Under the pieces are notes generated by a model. It had not been told where the DNA came from. It ran no database searches and saw nothing but the letters and a program-made list of their open reading frames with translations. From Rhabdornis inornatus (Eukaryota > Chordata > Aves > Passeriformes > Rhabdornithidae): a stretch of DNA of 64,000 nucleotides. The position numbers and the translations under genes are program-made. The stretch lies in contig VWZS01002822.1 in assembly GCA_013397075.1 (NCBI GenBank), forward strand, positions 1 to 64,000, in the 5' to 3' direction. This document shows, in pieces, positions 40,901 through 52,900 of this stretch. How positions within the stretch are numbered: position 1 is the stretch's first letter; each line of letters begins with the position of its first letter.

Positions 40901-43900
40901 CAGCAAGTCCCACCCTCAACTTATTATAGTAGCTAAATTTTAATTGGTATTTGAAAATATTTATTTCAGCTATGGTGCCAAAACAAGCAATTTCATTCCT
41001 TCCTAGTACTGTAATTTCATAGTACTGCAATAATAGGAGAGTGGGAATACAGTAAGGAAAACAGCTCTGGCAATACTTTGAACTGAAAAAAATGCTCACA
41101 ATGTATTCTGGAAATTTTGAGTGCTCAGGCCTACTCCTTAAGTCAGAAATGTCTGAGAGACTTCACATTAACATATTAAATAACTAACATAACTACTGCA
41201 TTAAACAATAAAAAAATTGGAATTTTTTAAGGACTAGGCCTTATGGTTGCTACGGTTTCTTGAAAATGTAATTTTAAAATAATTGTAATGACAGACACCT
41301 ACCATTCTTGTGTAATTCTTGTTTTGAGCTCAGGAAGAAGAAATTGTCCATGGAAACAATAGATGGAAGAAATATTTGAGAAGATGCCTGTTATCACTTC
41401 AGATGAAATCCCTGCTTCAGACAATTTAGTGCAAAAAACCTGCAGAAGGTAACAAGACAGTACCAATATTTTTTAACGAAAAACACTCCTAGGCATATTG
41501 ATTTTTGACTGCAATTTTGCAAAGCTGACTGCTTAGAACAGAGCTGCAGATTTTGATCCCCGGTAGCCAGTCCTTGGAGTCGTCAGGAGGTTCACAAAAC
41601 TTAAGCCCACTGTCACCCAGGGTTAGACATATCACTATAGGCTACGGAAAAAAACTAGGACAATCTGAGCTGTAATTCAAAAAAGATTGAAATGACCGAA
41701 TGTCTTGGTTTAATTTGAATTTCCTGGCCAATGCACTAATAATGTTATAATTTTAATTTGCCAAATTAAATATACTTATTTTTTGTTGTGAGACAGAACT
41801 AGGAGCAAAAGCTAGGCAGGCTTAAAGCTTAAAAAGGGTATAAAAAACTTTATTAAGTACACAAAGAAAGAGGGAAAAAAAACATATTCAGAATAAGATT
41901 TTCAGACTACTCCTTTCTCCCCTCTCCCAACCTTCATAACAACAAAATAAACCTACAAAAAACTACTTCAGTCAGTTCTTAACTTAAATAGTCCTTTTCA
42001 GTTCATTTCAGAGAGAGATGTTTTTTCTTGTTAGGCCTCTTTTTACAAAGAGGGAAAAAAACAGTTTTTTCGTGGCTTCACTTTCACGATTCACATTTGC
42101 CTGGGAAAAACTTGCAAGTCGTGAAGCTCCTTCCATTTTCACAGTTTTCCCGAAGTTGTGCTTATGGGCCGTGTTAAACTCATGGGGTATTTACTTTTAA
42201 GAATGAACTGTTTCAAAACAAAAATTTTCTTCATTTCTCTTTCTCTCTGTTTATGTTTCATCTCCACAAATAGAGATCCCCTTTTCTCCTTGGGGCAAAG
42301 GATCCTTAGCACAGGTGCTTCTGGTCAACAATCTATCAAATGGAACACTCTAACTTTTCCATATTTTACTCCATGGTTTATAGGAATATTCAGTGCAATA
42401 TTANCTGCTGGGCCATGCCAGCTCCCCAGACAGGGCGCCCAGTCCTGCCCCCCCCACACTCCCCCCACACCCCTCCCAGGCCCGCAGGCCTGCAGTGGAG
42501 CCAGGCCTGGGCCCTGCTACCTGCACTGCTGCCGGAAGAAAAAGAGAGCTTTTTTCCAGGTTACTTCCTTCAAAATGTGTTTTCACGGAACAAACTAACT
42601 TTCTCTAATTGGTTTCTCAGGTTGTCAATAACCAAACCAGCCTCCAATTGGTCTTATTAACTCACAGAGGAAGTTATCATAGAGAAAAACCTCTCTGACT
42701 CTGCCTTACCCCAGGTGTAACTAACATACCGAGAAGATCAGACATCTCATATTTGGGAGTGCAAGCTGCAAAGAACATCCAGTCCCTGAAAAGCATTTCC
42801 TACTGTTTACACAGAGCAAAATAAACCATGTGATTGGGTTTTTCTCAGTAGGAAAAATTACACTATACTGAACAAAAGGGAAATACATTCCCTAGATTTC
42901 TATGGTCTAGTAACAGCCTCTGTTCATCTAATACAAACACTGCAAGTCTTCCATAGAGCTCCAAGAGTTGTAGGGTGAAGGGTTCTCCAAGTAACAGCTT
43001 CTAACAATATTTCTAGCCAGGTGACAGTTGTCTATTTTTATTTTTCTTCTGCTCATTTTTAAAATGCACTTGGCTAGCAATGTGTCTCATCCTCATTTTT
43101 ATTTCTTTCCTGCACATTCATGGGTTTTTTCTTCGATATAATTATAGAAAGGCCTGACTTGTGTAGTGTCAGCTCAAAGTCTATGGGGAAGAAAGTTCAG
43201 ATTCATCACACAAATTTCTCTTCATCCCCATGTGTAAACATGATGCACAACAATTACAAAACACAGTGGTAAAAAAGCAGCTTGCTGTAGGCATAGGGCT
43301 GATACATGTGGCCTGATTTCAGTAAAACTTCAACTTCTTGCACATCAAAGAGCAATCATAGATTTCATCATTTCTAAGTGCCTTCATTGTCCCTGTGATT
43401 TCCTCTCCCCATACACCCAAGAAGGAACAAAATGTTGGCAGTGTCTGTGTCCTGGGCTGCTGATTTCCCATTTCCCTTTCTGCCATCCCAATCGTCTGGT
43501 TCCTTCTCAGAGATCCCTCTTGCCCAAAGCTCGCCTCTGAGACCCACAGCACACAGCCTGGCAAGCAAACTCCATCTTCCACCTACACACAGGGTTTGTA
43601 TTGAGCTATAGCTTAAGCAATGGACAGGAGTCATCATTGCTGCCCATTGAAAAGAAAGGAGAGTTAATTCAAAATGGAATTACCTGGTCCAAGAGATGGA
43701 GTCTTCTAACATACGCTTCTTCCGTATGGAGCAGCTCATTGGCAATGTTGAATAGCTTTTGGGGCTCTGTACACTGAAAAAAAAAGTTACAAATTACACA
43801 ATTCATCTGCACCTCCACGCCTAAGTTCCACTAACTGTTTTGTTTTTCATTTTGTCAGTGGCCAAAATCTCTACCAGCAGAGGAGCCTGGAGTGAAAGAG

Positions 43901-46900
43901 ATGAACACATTTCAGAATCCACTCTGCGTGTCTCAAGAGATCACTTTGCTCCAGAGACATTTTTAATGCTGTTCTCTGAAAGAGCAGTTAGTAATGCAAT
44001 CAGTGGCTGGTCAGGACATCACTTGAGTTCATTATGGCTTTATAAAAAGAACCAGAAACACCCTGTAAACCTGGAAATAAGTCTAGTCTATTTGAAAAAC
44101 AAGGCAATAGGCTGTAAATCAACTGTTCTCCTTTTTGGACTCAGTTCCTGTAACTAAAATGAAAACTAAAAACCAGGCTGTTCAGCCAGATTTCTACCCT
44201 TGCCAGCATAGCATTACTCTCTATGGTATATTTTTAAGATTTTTGTGCAGCTTTAAACATGGGCCAATTCCCTGGAAAGAATTTTCAGCAAAGTAACCCA
44301 AATCACTCAGTGAAGCCTTTCATTAAGCTCATGTAAAAAAATAAAATTAGAAAGGACTACTTGAAACCTCTAAATACAGTTATAAAGCACTGACTTTAGG
44401 CACAGCTCAGCCAAAAGCTACATAGACCCTTTGCTCACTAAGTGCTTAAAAATACCCGAATTACTAGAATACAGGCTTGAGCTTTCCAACCATCTTTTAA
44501 AGTGTTAGACTTTAAACACCGTGCCTACATATAATGAAACGAGTCCAGAACAGAGCATTAGCTGGCTTGTGTTCAGGAATACAAGAATGGGCAGCAAGGA
44601 TGATCAAATGTAGGGAAACTATACTGGGCTAGATAAAAAAAAAAAGGACAAATGTGATGAAGGTAAGAGGTGCATTAATGATTCCTGGAACGGAGCACAC
44701 TGATCTGCAATTAACCACTATTTCTATGGGAAAACTGAAGGGCATCAAATAAAATCACCAAGGTGCTGTTTCAGGGGCTGCTTCCTCATGCAACAACACT
44801 GCTGGCAGCAACTTTCACACAGGTTCACAAAAGAACCAGAAATATCCATAGAGGAAAAATTCAGCTGAAGTCTATTAAACACATGGGGCAATTTCCAGTT
44901 CAGGAAGTACTTGTGCCTGTCACCAGTAGCAGTGCTCCATCCCAAATGCCTGTCTCTGGTGCTCGCATTTGGGGCAAGGACTTCTAGATATAACCCTGTG
45001 GGCCACCATCAGATTGTTGGAAAATATCAAATAACGGCTCTCTTTAACCTTCTTCAACATCGCCTTATTTCGTTTCCAAATAAAATTGATGAGAAAAATT
45101 TAAACACCCACCCTCCACACACATTCAGACATACTGCAGTACAACTGAAAACCTCAAAGGCTTTTCAAAGCAAGCCATATACTTCAACAAATCAGACCCA
45201 TGCAGTCATCCTACCCATGTAGTTGTCCTACATGGAATGAAGTGCCACTTGGCATGAAGTACCCACAGCTCCATGATGTAAGTATTATTGAAGGAAAAGG
45301 AATTGCTTTTCTTTATTTGAAGCAACCCTCTTTTTCAGACCACAGATCTGAAGATAGACAAACATGCCATGAGTGCAAATTTTGACATGGACTCTCTCTG
45401 CCCTGCCTCTCAAATTATTCCAAGTCAGTTCAAATATTCTTTTAAGCTCTTTCAACATGCTATACAACATCCTTCTCTGTTCAATGTGTATTAATATTTA
45501 GGGAAAGAGAAAAAAAAATCACAGCACAATAAGGTATGAAATTGTTCCAAGTAAATACATCTTATTACAGTTTACACTGAAGTGCATTGCTGGCCAGTCA
45601 AACCCAGTAACTACAAGGATCTCTCACTGAGAAGGAATTTATCTGCTGGTTTTGCTGGGCACAAAGGAGCACTCAAATGAAAGGCACTGATGTAACCAGC
45701 TGGCATGCCAGCTACCAAGAGCATCCTTCGAGTTGCTTGAATTCAGAATTGGAAAAATACTTCTTTCCAACCAAATACATTTGTACTCAGAAGTAAATCT
45801 TTACATAGCACAGGCACTTTTTAACCTCCTGACCTTCACCATCTGCAATTCAGTTTATATTTCAAGAAAACTTGCTGACATCTGCTTAAATACCAAACAA
45901 GGGCTTAATAGATGCAGCTTGAGCTCAGTTTTATAGAATGACTCTATCTGCAGTTGCTCTCTCTGCTAGGCAGAGAGACAGGCACATTTTTCAGACAAGT
46001 TTGCAACATATTTGCCTTTCAATGGGCATAACATTTTAAATTAAATTGTAGATTAATTAAATGTGAGGCAGTCCCATTCTTCTAACTTCCTTTAGTGCCA
46101 TGGCAGGATGGCTTTAACAAAGCCTGACTCATCATTCAGTTCACTAGGAACGAGATATTTCATGGTCTATGTTTCTAAAGGAAAAGTAAAATAAATCTGC
46201 AAACTGAGATTATGCTCTGCTTTGCACAGTGCTCTTGCTGGGTGACTGTTCGCCACAGCCACAGCATCTCCTGTGCAGTCATTCGCTGGAACCTTACACC
46301 TACTGCAGAGGCTGGATGGAACAGTGTGGCTGGTGGGGTGACAAGAAAGATGAGAAAACTGAAGAGGGAGGTGTTGCCTTCACAGCACAGAAAGTTCACT
46401 CCAGTGCTCAAAGCAGCATGATGCACTTTCACTTCTTTGTGGAAGATTCAAAAATTCATTTTCAGCTGCAACTGTCCATAAAACGTTTTAAATAAAAGGA
46501 AACAACAGCCTGAAATCAAACAGAACCAGCTTCTCATGAAGGTCAGATTCACACTTGGAATGCATTTGCACCTCAAATCTTGCAGCAACCATTTTTCATA
46601 CAATGGGTGTGCACAACTATATTCAGTCAGCATCTGTCTCACACAGAACTTTCAGCAAATCTTGCAAGCGAGCTGCTGGGATAGAGCGTAGGTTAAAATC
46701 ATACTTTATGATTATGCTCCAAAAGCACACCAGTCAGCCCTGCAAAGAACACAAAAAGTCCTAGAAAGATTATAGACCACTTCCTACTCAACAATGCTGA
46801 AAACAATACAGAAAAGTTATTCTGTGAGTTAGGATATCTTTGGTTGCCTTTGTTGCACTGAAGTCACATTTTCCTTAAGATCTTTAAACCAAATATGATT

Positions 46901-49900
46901 ATGATGATGATGGCATATCTGAATTTTCTCAACCAACATTATGACTAAAACATTGACATATGGACTTTTTTTTCAGAATATACGTGGAGATAATCTCACC
47001 CAAACATCTGAGTAGCAGGGCTGCAGGCCAAATTTTACAACACGCACTGGACAGTGAAATCAGATGTGAAACTCCAGCCACATACAGGCACAATGGAAGC
47101 ATGTGTCCATGAATGCATGAGACCCATGTGGGACTTCATTGTTACTATTTACACAACAGGAAGCAGGACAGAGGGAGAAAAGCATTTTTTGGTGATTACA
47201 AATGAGCATATTGAAAAAAATACCTAAATAAAAAGCTATAATACCCCTCCCAGAAGCATTACTCAGACTCTCAAGCAGTCAGCAGAAGTCTTGGGACTTT
47301 GGAGCCTGACAGTCCCGCAGCCTCACTTTCATGTCACTTCTTCTCTTTGTAACTATCTTTGTAACCACCCAGGTTAATGTGCATCACTTCCTGGAGCTCC
47401 TGACATTTTCTGAGGCATTATCAAAACTAATAAGCTCCCCTTGGTTCATTTTAATTTTGATAAAAGACAACTGGAAATTGCAGTAAGCCACTCCTGAGAT
47501 TTTAAAATTTGTGCTAATAATGAGTCCTATTAGACTGCTGCAGACTCCTAAAGAAAGCCACATCACTGTATAGCTAAACCTAGACTAAATAAAACAATAC
47601 CAGTCACATATCAGGCAAGGTTATCTTCCCCAGCCATGGGCTGTGTGAAAGCTTGGGTGGAAGATGGAGAGATAACTGAAGTAGAAAAAACAGTTATTCA
47701 TGAGCTTTACTTACACTGGTATCCTAGGAGTTACTGAGCCATCATTAAATCACTCTGCAGCTGTACTCATGCATTCTCCTCCAACTATAACAATTTTCAT
47801 GTTTAATGAGACCACTGGTTACCATTATGGTGCAGCTGCAAAGCCTGGTACTAGGGGTAGGAGGGGGAATGCAGGAAAAAGACACTCTCTCCCAACTTAA
47901 GGCTTTCTGAAGGAGATGAGGTCTCCCCAGCTTCCAAGCCAGCAGCTAATGCCAACTGAATTTTCCTCTCTTCCTCCAAGCAGAAAAATTATCAGTTTTG
48001 TCAAGGGTGATGTGAAATTCCAGCCTAAGAATAACCATGAAACAAGTCAACTTCGAATCACATTAGCTCTCCTTGCTTCACTCTAGCCCTGAGTCCGCAG
48101 TGCCCCATATCTGCAACAGAATCAAAGAGGGGAGCAGGAAATGACCTTAAGTTGTGCCAGGGGAGGTTTAGATTGGATATTAGGAAAAAGTTTCTTCACT
48201 GAAGGGTCAGTCATTGGAAGAGGCTGCCCAGGGAAGTGATGGAGTCACCACCTCTGTAAGTCTTAAAAAAATCAGTAAATGTGGTTCTTAGGGACACTGT
48301 GTAGTGGTGGACCTGTCAGTGTTAGGGTAGTGGTTGGACTCAATGATCTTAGAGGCCTTTTCCAACCATAAGGATTCTGTGATTTTATGTGGACACTTGA
48401 CACAGAAATCAGTTTCACCTAATGTGTCCCCAGAAGAGGGCGCAATCTTTACACTGAAGAAGAGGGAGCTGCTCTCTCAGCCTTCCTCCTCTATGTGACT
48501 GCAAAAACAAGGTGACAGTGTAGCTTAGTGAGCCTCAAAACTGCCTTTTGGAAGGAGAAATCAACTCAAACTGCAAGGGAAAACCTGCAGCGCATCACAT
48601 AAATGCACATCAGGAAGAAGGGTAATACAAAAAAAAGCGAAAACACACATGTTTTCTTCTGGAGATACCGCTCTCGTGAACTCACCAGGCGAGCTCCAGA
48701 GAATTACGACCTCATAACTCTGTGTTTTTTCATCCTTAATTCCTACTACATGGACACAATGTAAGGAACAAAACTTAAGAACAGCCATCAAATCATCGAA
48801 GTCTTACAAAACATTGGTATTTGTCAACAAAGCACTTCTTAATCATAATGCAAAGTGTTCAGCTTGGGGTTGTCACTGTTGGTTTCATACATCATTGCTA
48901 GTCCAAACTGCAAAATTAATTACCAGATTAAAGACTTTTTTATGTAATGTATTATTTTCCAGGAGTTGGACTTTGATGATTGTTATAGGTTCCTTCCAGC
49001 TCAGGAAATTCTGTGATTCTATGGTTTCTTGCTGGTCTGTTGCAACTAATAATGCATTTTTTAAATAATATTTCAGCGGCACACGTGCACATACATACAC
49101 ATTATGACTACAAAATAATTAAAGTATGTCACAGTGTGTGTATGTATGTATAAACACACTTGTCAAGCTCTGAGGTACAGAACTTGCATGCCATTTTCAT
49201 AATTCTTTTACAGTCACCAGATGATTGACCTAGAAACTAAGAAATGCTTTCTAATGTCTACATTTCCAAAGGGGCAAGACCTTGACAGGCACAAATCACG
49301 ATACACTTGGTGATTTCAACAGAATCACCCAATTTGTAGAAACTGAGGTGTGGATGCTGCACTTCACTAGCTATAGATCGTTAGATGCAGCTGCTCATCA
49401 TATTCTTTAAAACACAAAAAATCAGTAAAAATCTCATATATTAACTTTACTGTCATCATGGCCTGGGGGTAAAAAACCTAACAAACCCAAACACCCCCAA
49501 ATACAAACAAAAAGAGCCATCAAACAAAAAGTGCAAAAAGTGGAACATTTTGCAGATATTTTGCAATATTCTGTTTTGTTTTTTTGGAAAAATCTAATCC
49601 CTTTTAGCAGCACTATTTCTAAAAAGAACTGTTTTGATAAGCTGATAATCAAAGGAATCTGTCATTAATCTTACACAGCTGCTGCAAATACACAACAGCA
49701 TGGACTACATTAGTCTGGAATCAAAGAAAAATCTCTTTTCCACCTACAGTTTCCTGAAGAGTAATTTGACACAACTACCATTAAAACAACTTATTTGAAC
49801 TCAAGAAGTGGTCACACCAACAAAAGCACAGGTTTCTGTAAAAAAACACTCTAAATTTTGTGAGAGACAAGATTCTGATCCTGCCTGTTCTACTTGGACA

Positions 49901-52900
49901 CAAGGTCCTGACCCTGCAAGATGCACTATCCAATTAACTCTCTAAATAATACAAAGCTCCATGGAAAACAACATGCTCTAACAAGCTGAACCTAGACAAA
50001 CCCAAACAACAAACACAAGCTGGAAGTCTTGACCCACAAAAGTGTTTGAATTTTAACAGCTTACCTCTGGCTGTGATGGATTCTCTTATATGAAACCTTT
50101 CAAAGCAAGCTGGGAACCATTTTTAAAAAACTATCTAGGTCAGGAACAAGTTAGGACCTGCATAAAGCAGGAAATAATACTGACTATCATGATCCTTTGA
50201 TGAAAAACCAACCAAACAAATAATCCAAACAATGTATGAAAGTGATGCAAAAGACCTCTTGCCAGTGTCAGGAACCGGTTTCTGAGCACTCGATAGCAAC
50301 AAACAAATTCCCTTACCTTGTTTACATCCAAATACTCTAACTTTGGCACTTCTGCTATCTCTTGCTCTTCACTGCTGCCTTCATCAATGTCACTGTCCTC
50401 GTCCTGCGTGGAGTCTCTCTTCTGCTCCACAGAGGAAGGTTTGGTGCACTTTCTGTCAGGTTCCATCTCTCCTGGGTTCCCAGCCATGCTGGGCTTCTTC
50501 TGCTCTGCCCCTTCTTCACTGGGGAATGTTTCCCCAGCCACACTACAAGAAGGACTGTCAATGCCACTGTCTCTGTTGGGAATTTTACCACTCCCATTCA
50601 GTTCTGCAATTGGGTCTTTATTGCCAAGCTCTTCTTGAGGCTCTTTGCTCACAGTCACAGCAGTAGAGACTTCATGGCTTTTGTTATCACCTATGCTCAG
50701 CTCCTTAATTTTCATTATGTCTGTGTTAGTTAGATCCGTGCTGCATGGTACGTTGGGCTCAGCTTCATCCAATTCAGTTTTGTCATTTGTGGAAGAACCA
50801 CTGGAAGCCAGTGTGTCACAGTCACACAAGCTCATCTGCTTGGATGAGTCCAGGCCAGGTTCCATCTTAAGAGCTAAATTTAACTGGTTTCTTTGAAGAG
50901 TATGTACAGATTGCCTGTGGGTGAAGAGAAGCACCACAGTCATATTAACACTCCGATCTCACAAGTGCCCTGAAAGAGAGGGTCTGATTGTCATTTGATT
51001 CATGTTGTATTTCTTGCACCCCACTGACAATCTCAGAAGGCAAGCGTGTGCACATTGCAATAATAGTGATCACCCAACAACATCCAATGAAGAAACATCA
51101 CCCCTACATTCTACTGAAATGGCACTACCAGAATCTTGGGCCTTTAGTGCTTTCCATGTCACCTTGAAGAACAGTCCATTTGAAGGTTTGGAGAAGAAGG
51201 AATCACCTTTAAAAAAAAGCAATTGGTTCTGGGCTCGCTTAAACAGGAACTCTCATTCTTCAACAGAACCAAGCCTTTGTGGCAAGGTATTTTCTGCAGA
51301 GAGGATGCACTGAAGCATGAGAAGGCACTGCTCTTCCTTTCTGAAAGACACCAGGATCACCCAGGTGATGACACTCCAAGGCACAGTATGGTGCCTGTCT
51401 CCCTCTCCCTCTTTGTGAAAAAAGCCCCATCACTTAGCTTCATCAGGCAGATTTGTTCTTCAGGGAAACTTTTCATATGTTTGTAAAATGAGCTGGTTTT
51501 ACAGCAAAATACATATATTTATCCAATCTAGTGTCTTTCATATACATAGTTTCAGAACAGCTGCTGTTCTACATGACTTTGTTTCACAGAACCCTATACT
51601 GTTCCCTGCCTCCAAGAACCAAGATCTGATGCTTATTGCATCTTTTTGACAGAAAACTCAATTATTTCATATCATAACAATCAAGTTCCTATGGTGCAAT
51701 TCCCACATTGAGCCAACTTACTGAAGTACTGACTGTAGGCTACTTGCCTCTGCTAGAATCTTATCAAATTCAGCAGGTCTTAAGCCCCTTAAGCATAACT
51801 GTATACTACAAACTAAAACTCACAGCTTTTATTAAAAAGATACTTTTTCCTCAGTGAAGCTTTGCACTTCCAGCAGAAAACATCCCAAGAGGACTTTCCA
51901 TGTGATCATTACAGTTAATGCTTTCTACTGTTATATTCTAAGTTAAAAATGCAGAAGAGGGAGAAAAGAGCAGATCTCACAAAGCCATATTTACCTAATA
52001 TTTTCAAATTTCTCAATGAGCGTGTTGACTCCTGCTGATATTGGTGTTTCTTCCTCTCCAGGTGCTAAGGTCCTTGATGACTTGGGATCAGCTGGCAAAG
52101 GCCGAGATGGTGCAGGAGGAATTCTTTCCTGCCCAGGTTTGAGATGGACAGGCTTAGGAGGTACTAAAGAAAGAGAAGGGAAAAAACAGGAGGATAAATC
52201 TCCATCTTCTTTATCCTAAACTGGAAACAAAATCCAGACTGAGAGGTATGCATTCTTTCTTCATTCTTTATAAACAGCACAAATGCAGTCCTGAAGTATT
52301 GCTTACACCAAAGCAAGCTGCTGAAGAAAAATGACGGGCTTCTATTTTGTGTTTCTCCAGCTAGCTTACCCGTGCTAACAAACCAAGTGGCTTGCAGCAC
52401 TGCACTGCTTCCTCATTACCAAACAGGATGCACAGCTTACATTTCAGTTTGCAAGTTTGCTTGCCATCTCAATCACACTGAAGAGCTTCCCCTTTCATGA
52501 CTTCTCAAAATTCCGGCACCCCATTGAATCTCTTGGGGCAAAAAGGGCAGAGGGATGAACCAAATCCCAAAATAAACCATCAAAACCCAACTCCAGCATG
52601 GATTTCAGTGCCTTGTGTTTGTTTGGTCCAAAATGCCACAGGCTGAACATAATGGCTTTTCTTCCTCTTATTCTCCTCCCCCCTCTCTTCTGTGGTGTAG
52701 TACTCTTCACAAATTTCCTTCCTCTTTTGGTTGACTTGCATACGGTATAAATAAAATAAGTATTGTAAGAACCTTCACATTCTGCTTCAGGACTCACAAG
52801 GAGGCCAAGGTACAAAGTTTAACACAGTACTTTAAAAAAAAATGGCATTAAAATGCAATGTCATTTTTAAAAATTTATTTAGATCTTCCATTGGTTGCAG

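Larger units (their letters stand above)
41701..42735 (+). mobile_element. LTR-like element with assembly ambiguity
   Basis: Starts TGTCTTGGTTTAATTTGAAT, sharing its first 11 bases with the LTR at 59897. It includes GAGACAGAACTAGGAGCAAA and A-rich stretches; a GC-rich insert begins at the n (42404). The right end is a guess. It lies in the intron between exons D and E. Confidence 0.5.
43774..50316 (-). other. FGD3: Largest FGD3 intron (between exons C and D)
   Basis: 6.5 kb just before the DH domain. Recognised content is two CR1 tails (48140-48386, 48962-49023). The rest is AT-rich with only short, unsupported open frames. Confidence 0.7.

Noticed and set aside
49080..49160. Possible hairpin between ACATACATACACA and GTGTGTATGTATGT
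   Set aside because: Low-complexity repeats on both sides explain the pairing; arms are short and the spacing is loose.
50140..50316. Tail of the long minus open frame beyond exon C
   Set aside because: It follows a strong donor (AAG|GTAAGG) and exon D continues the DH homology; the tail is intron.
10724..50943. FGD4 or FGD1 as the identity of the gene
   Set aside because: The degron flank, the DH-PH linker and the PH1 C-terminal helix match FGD3 more closely than what I know of FGD4 or FGD1.
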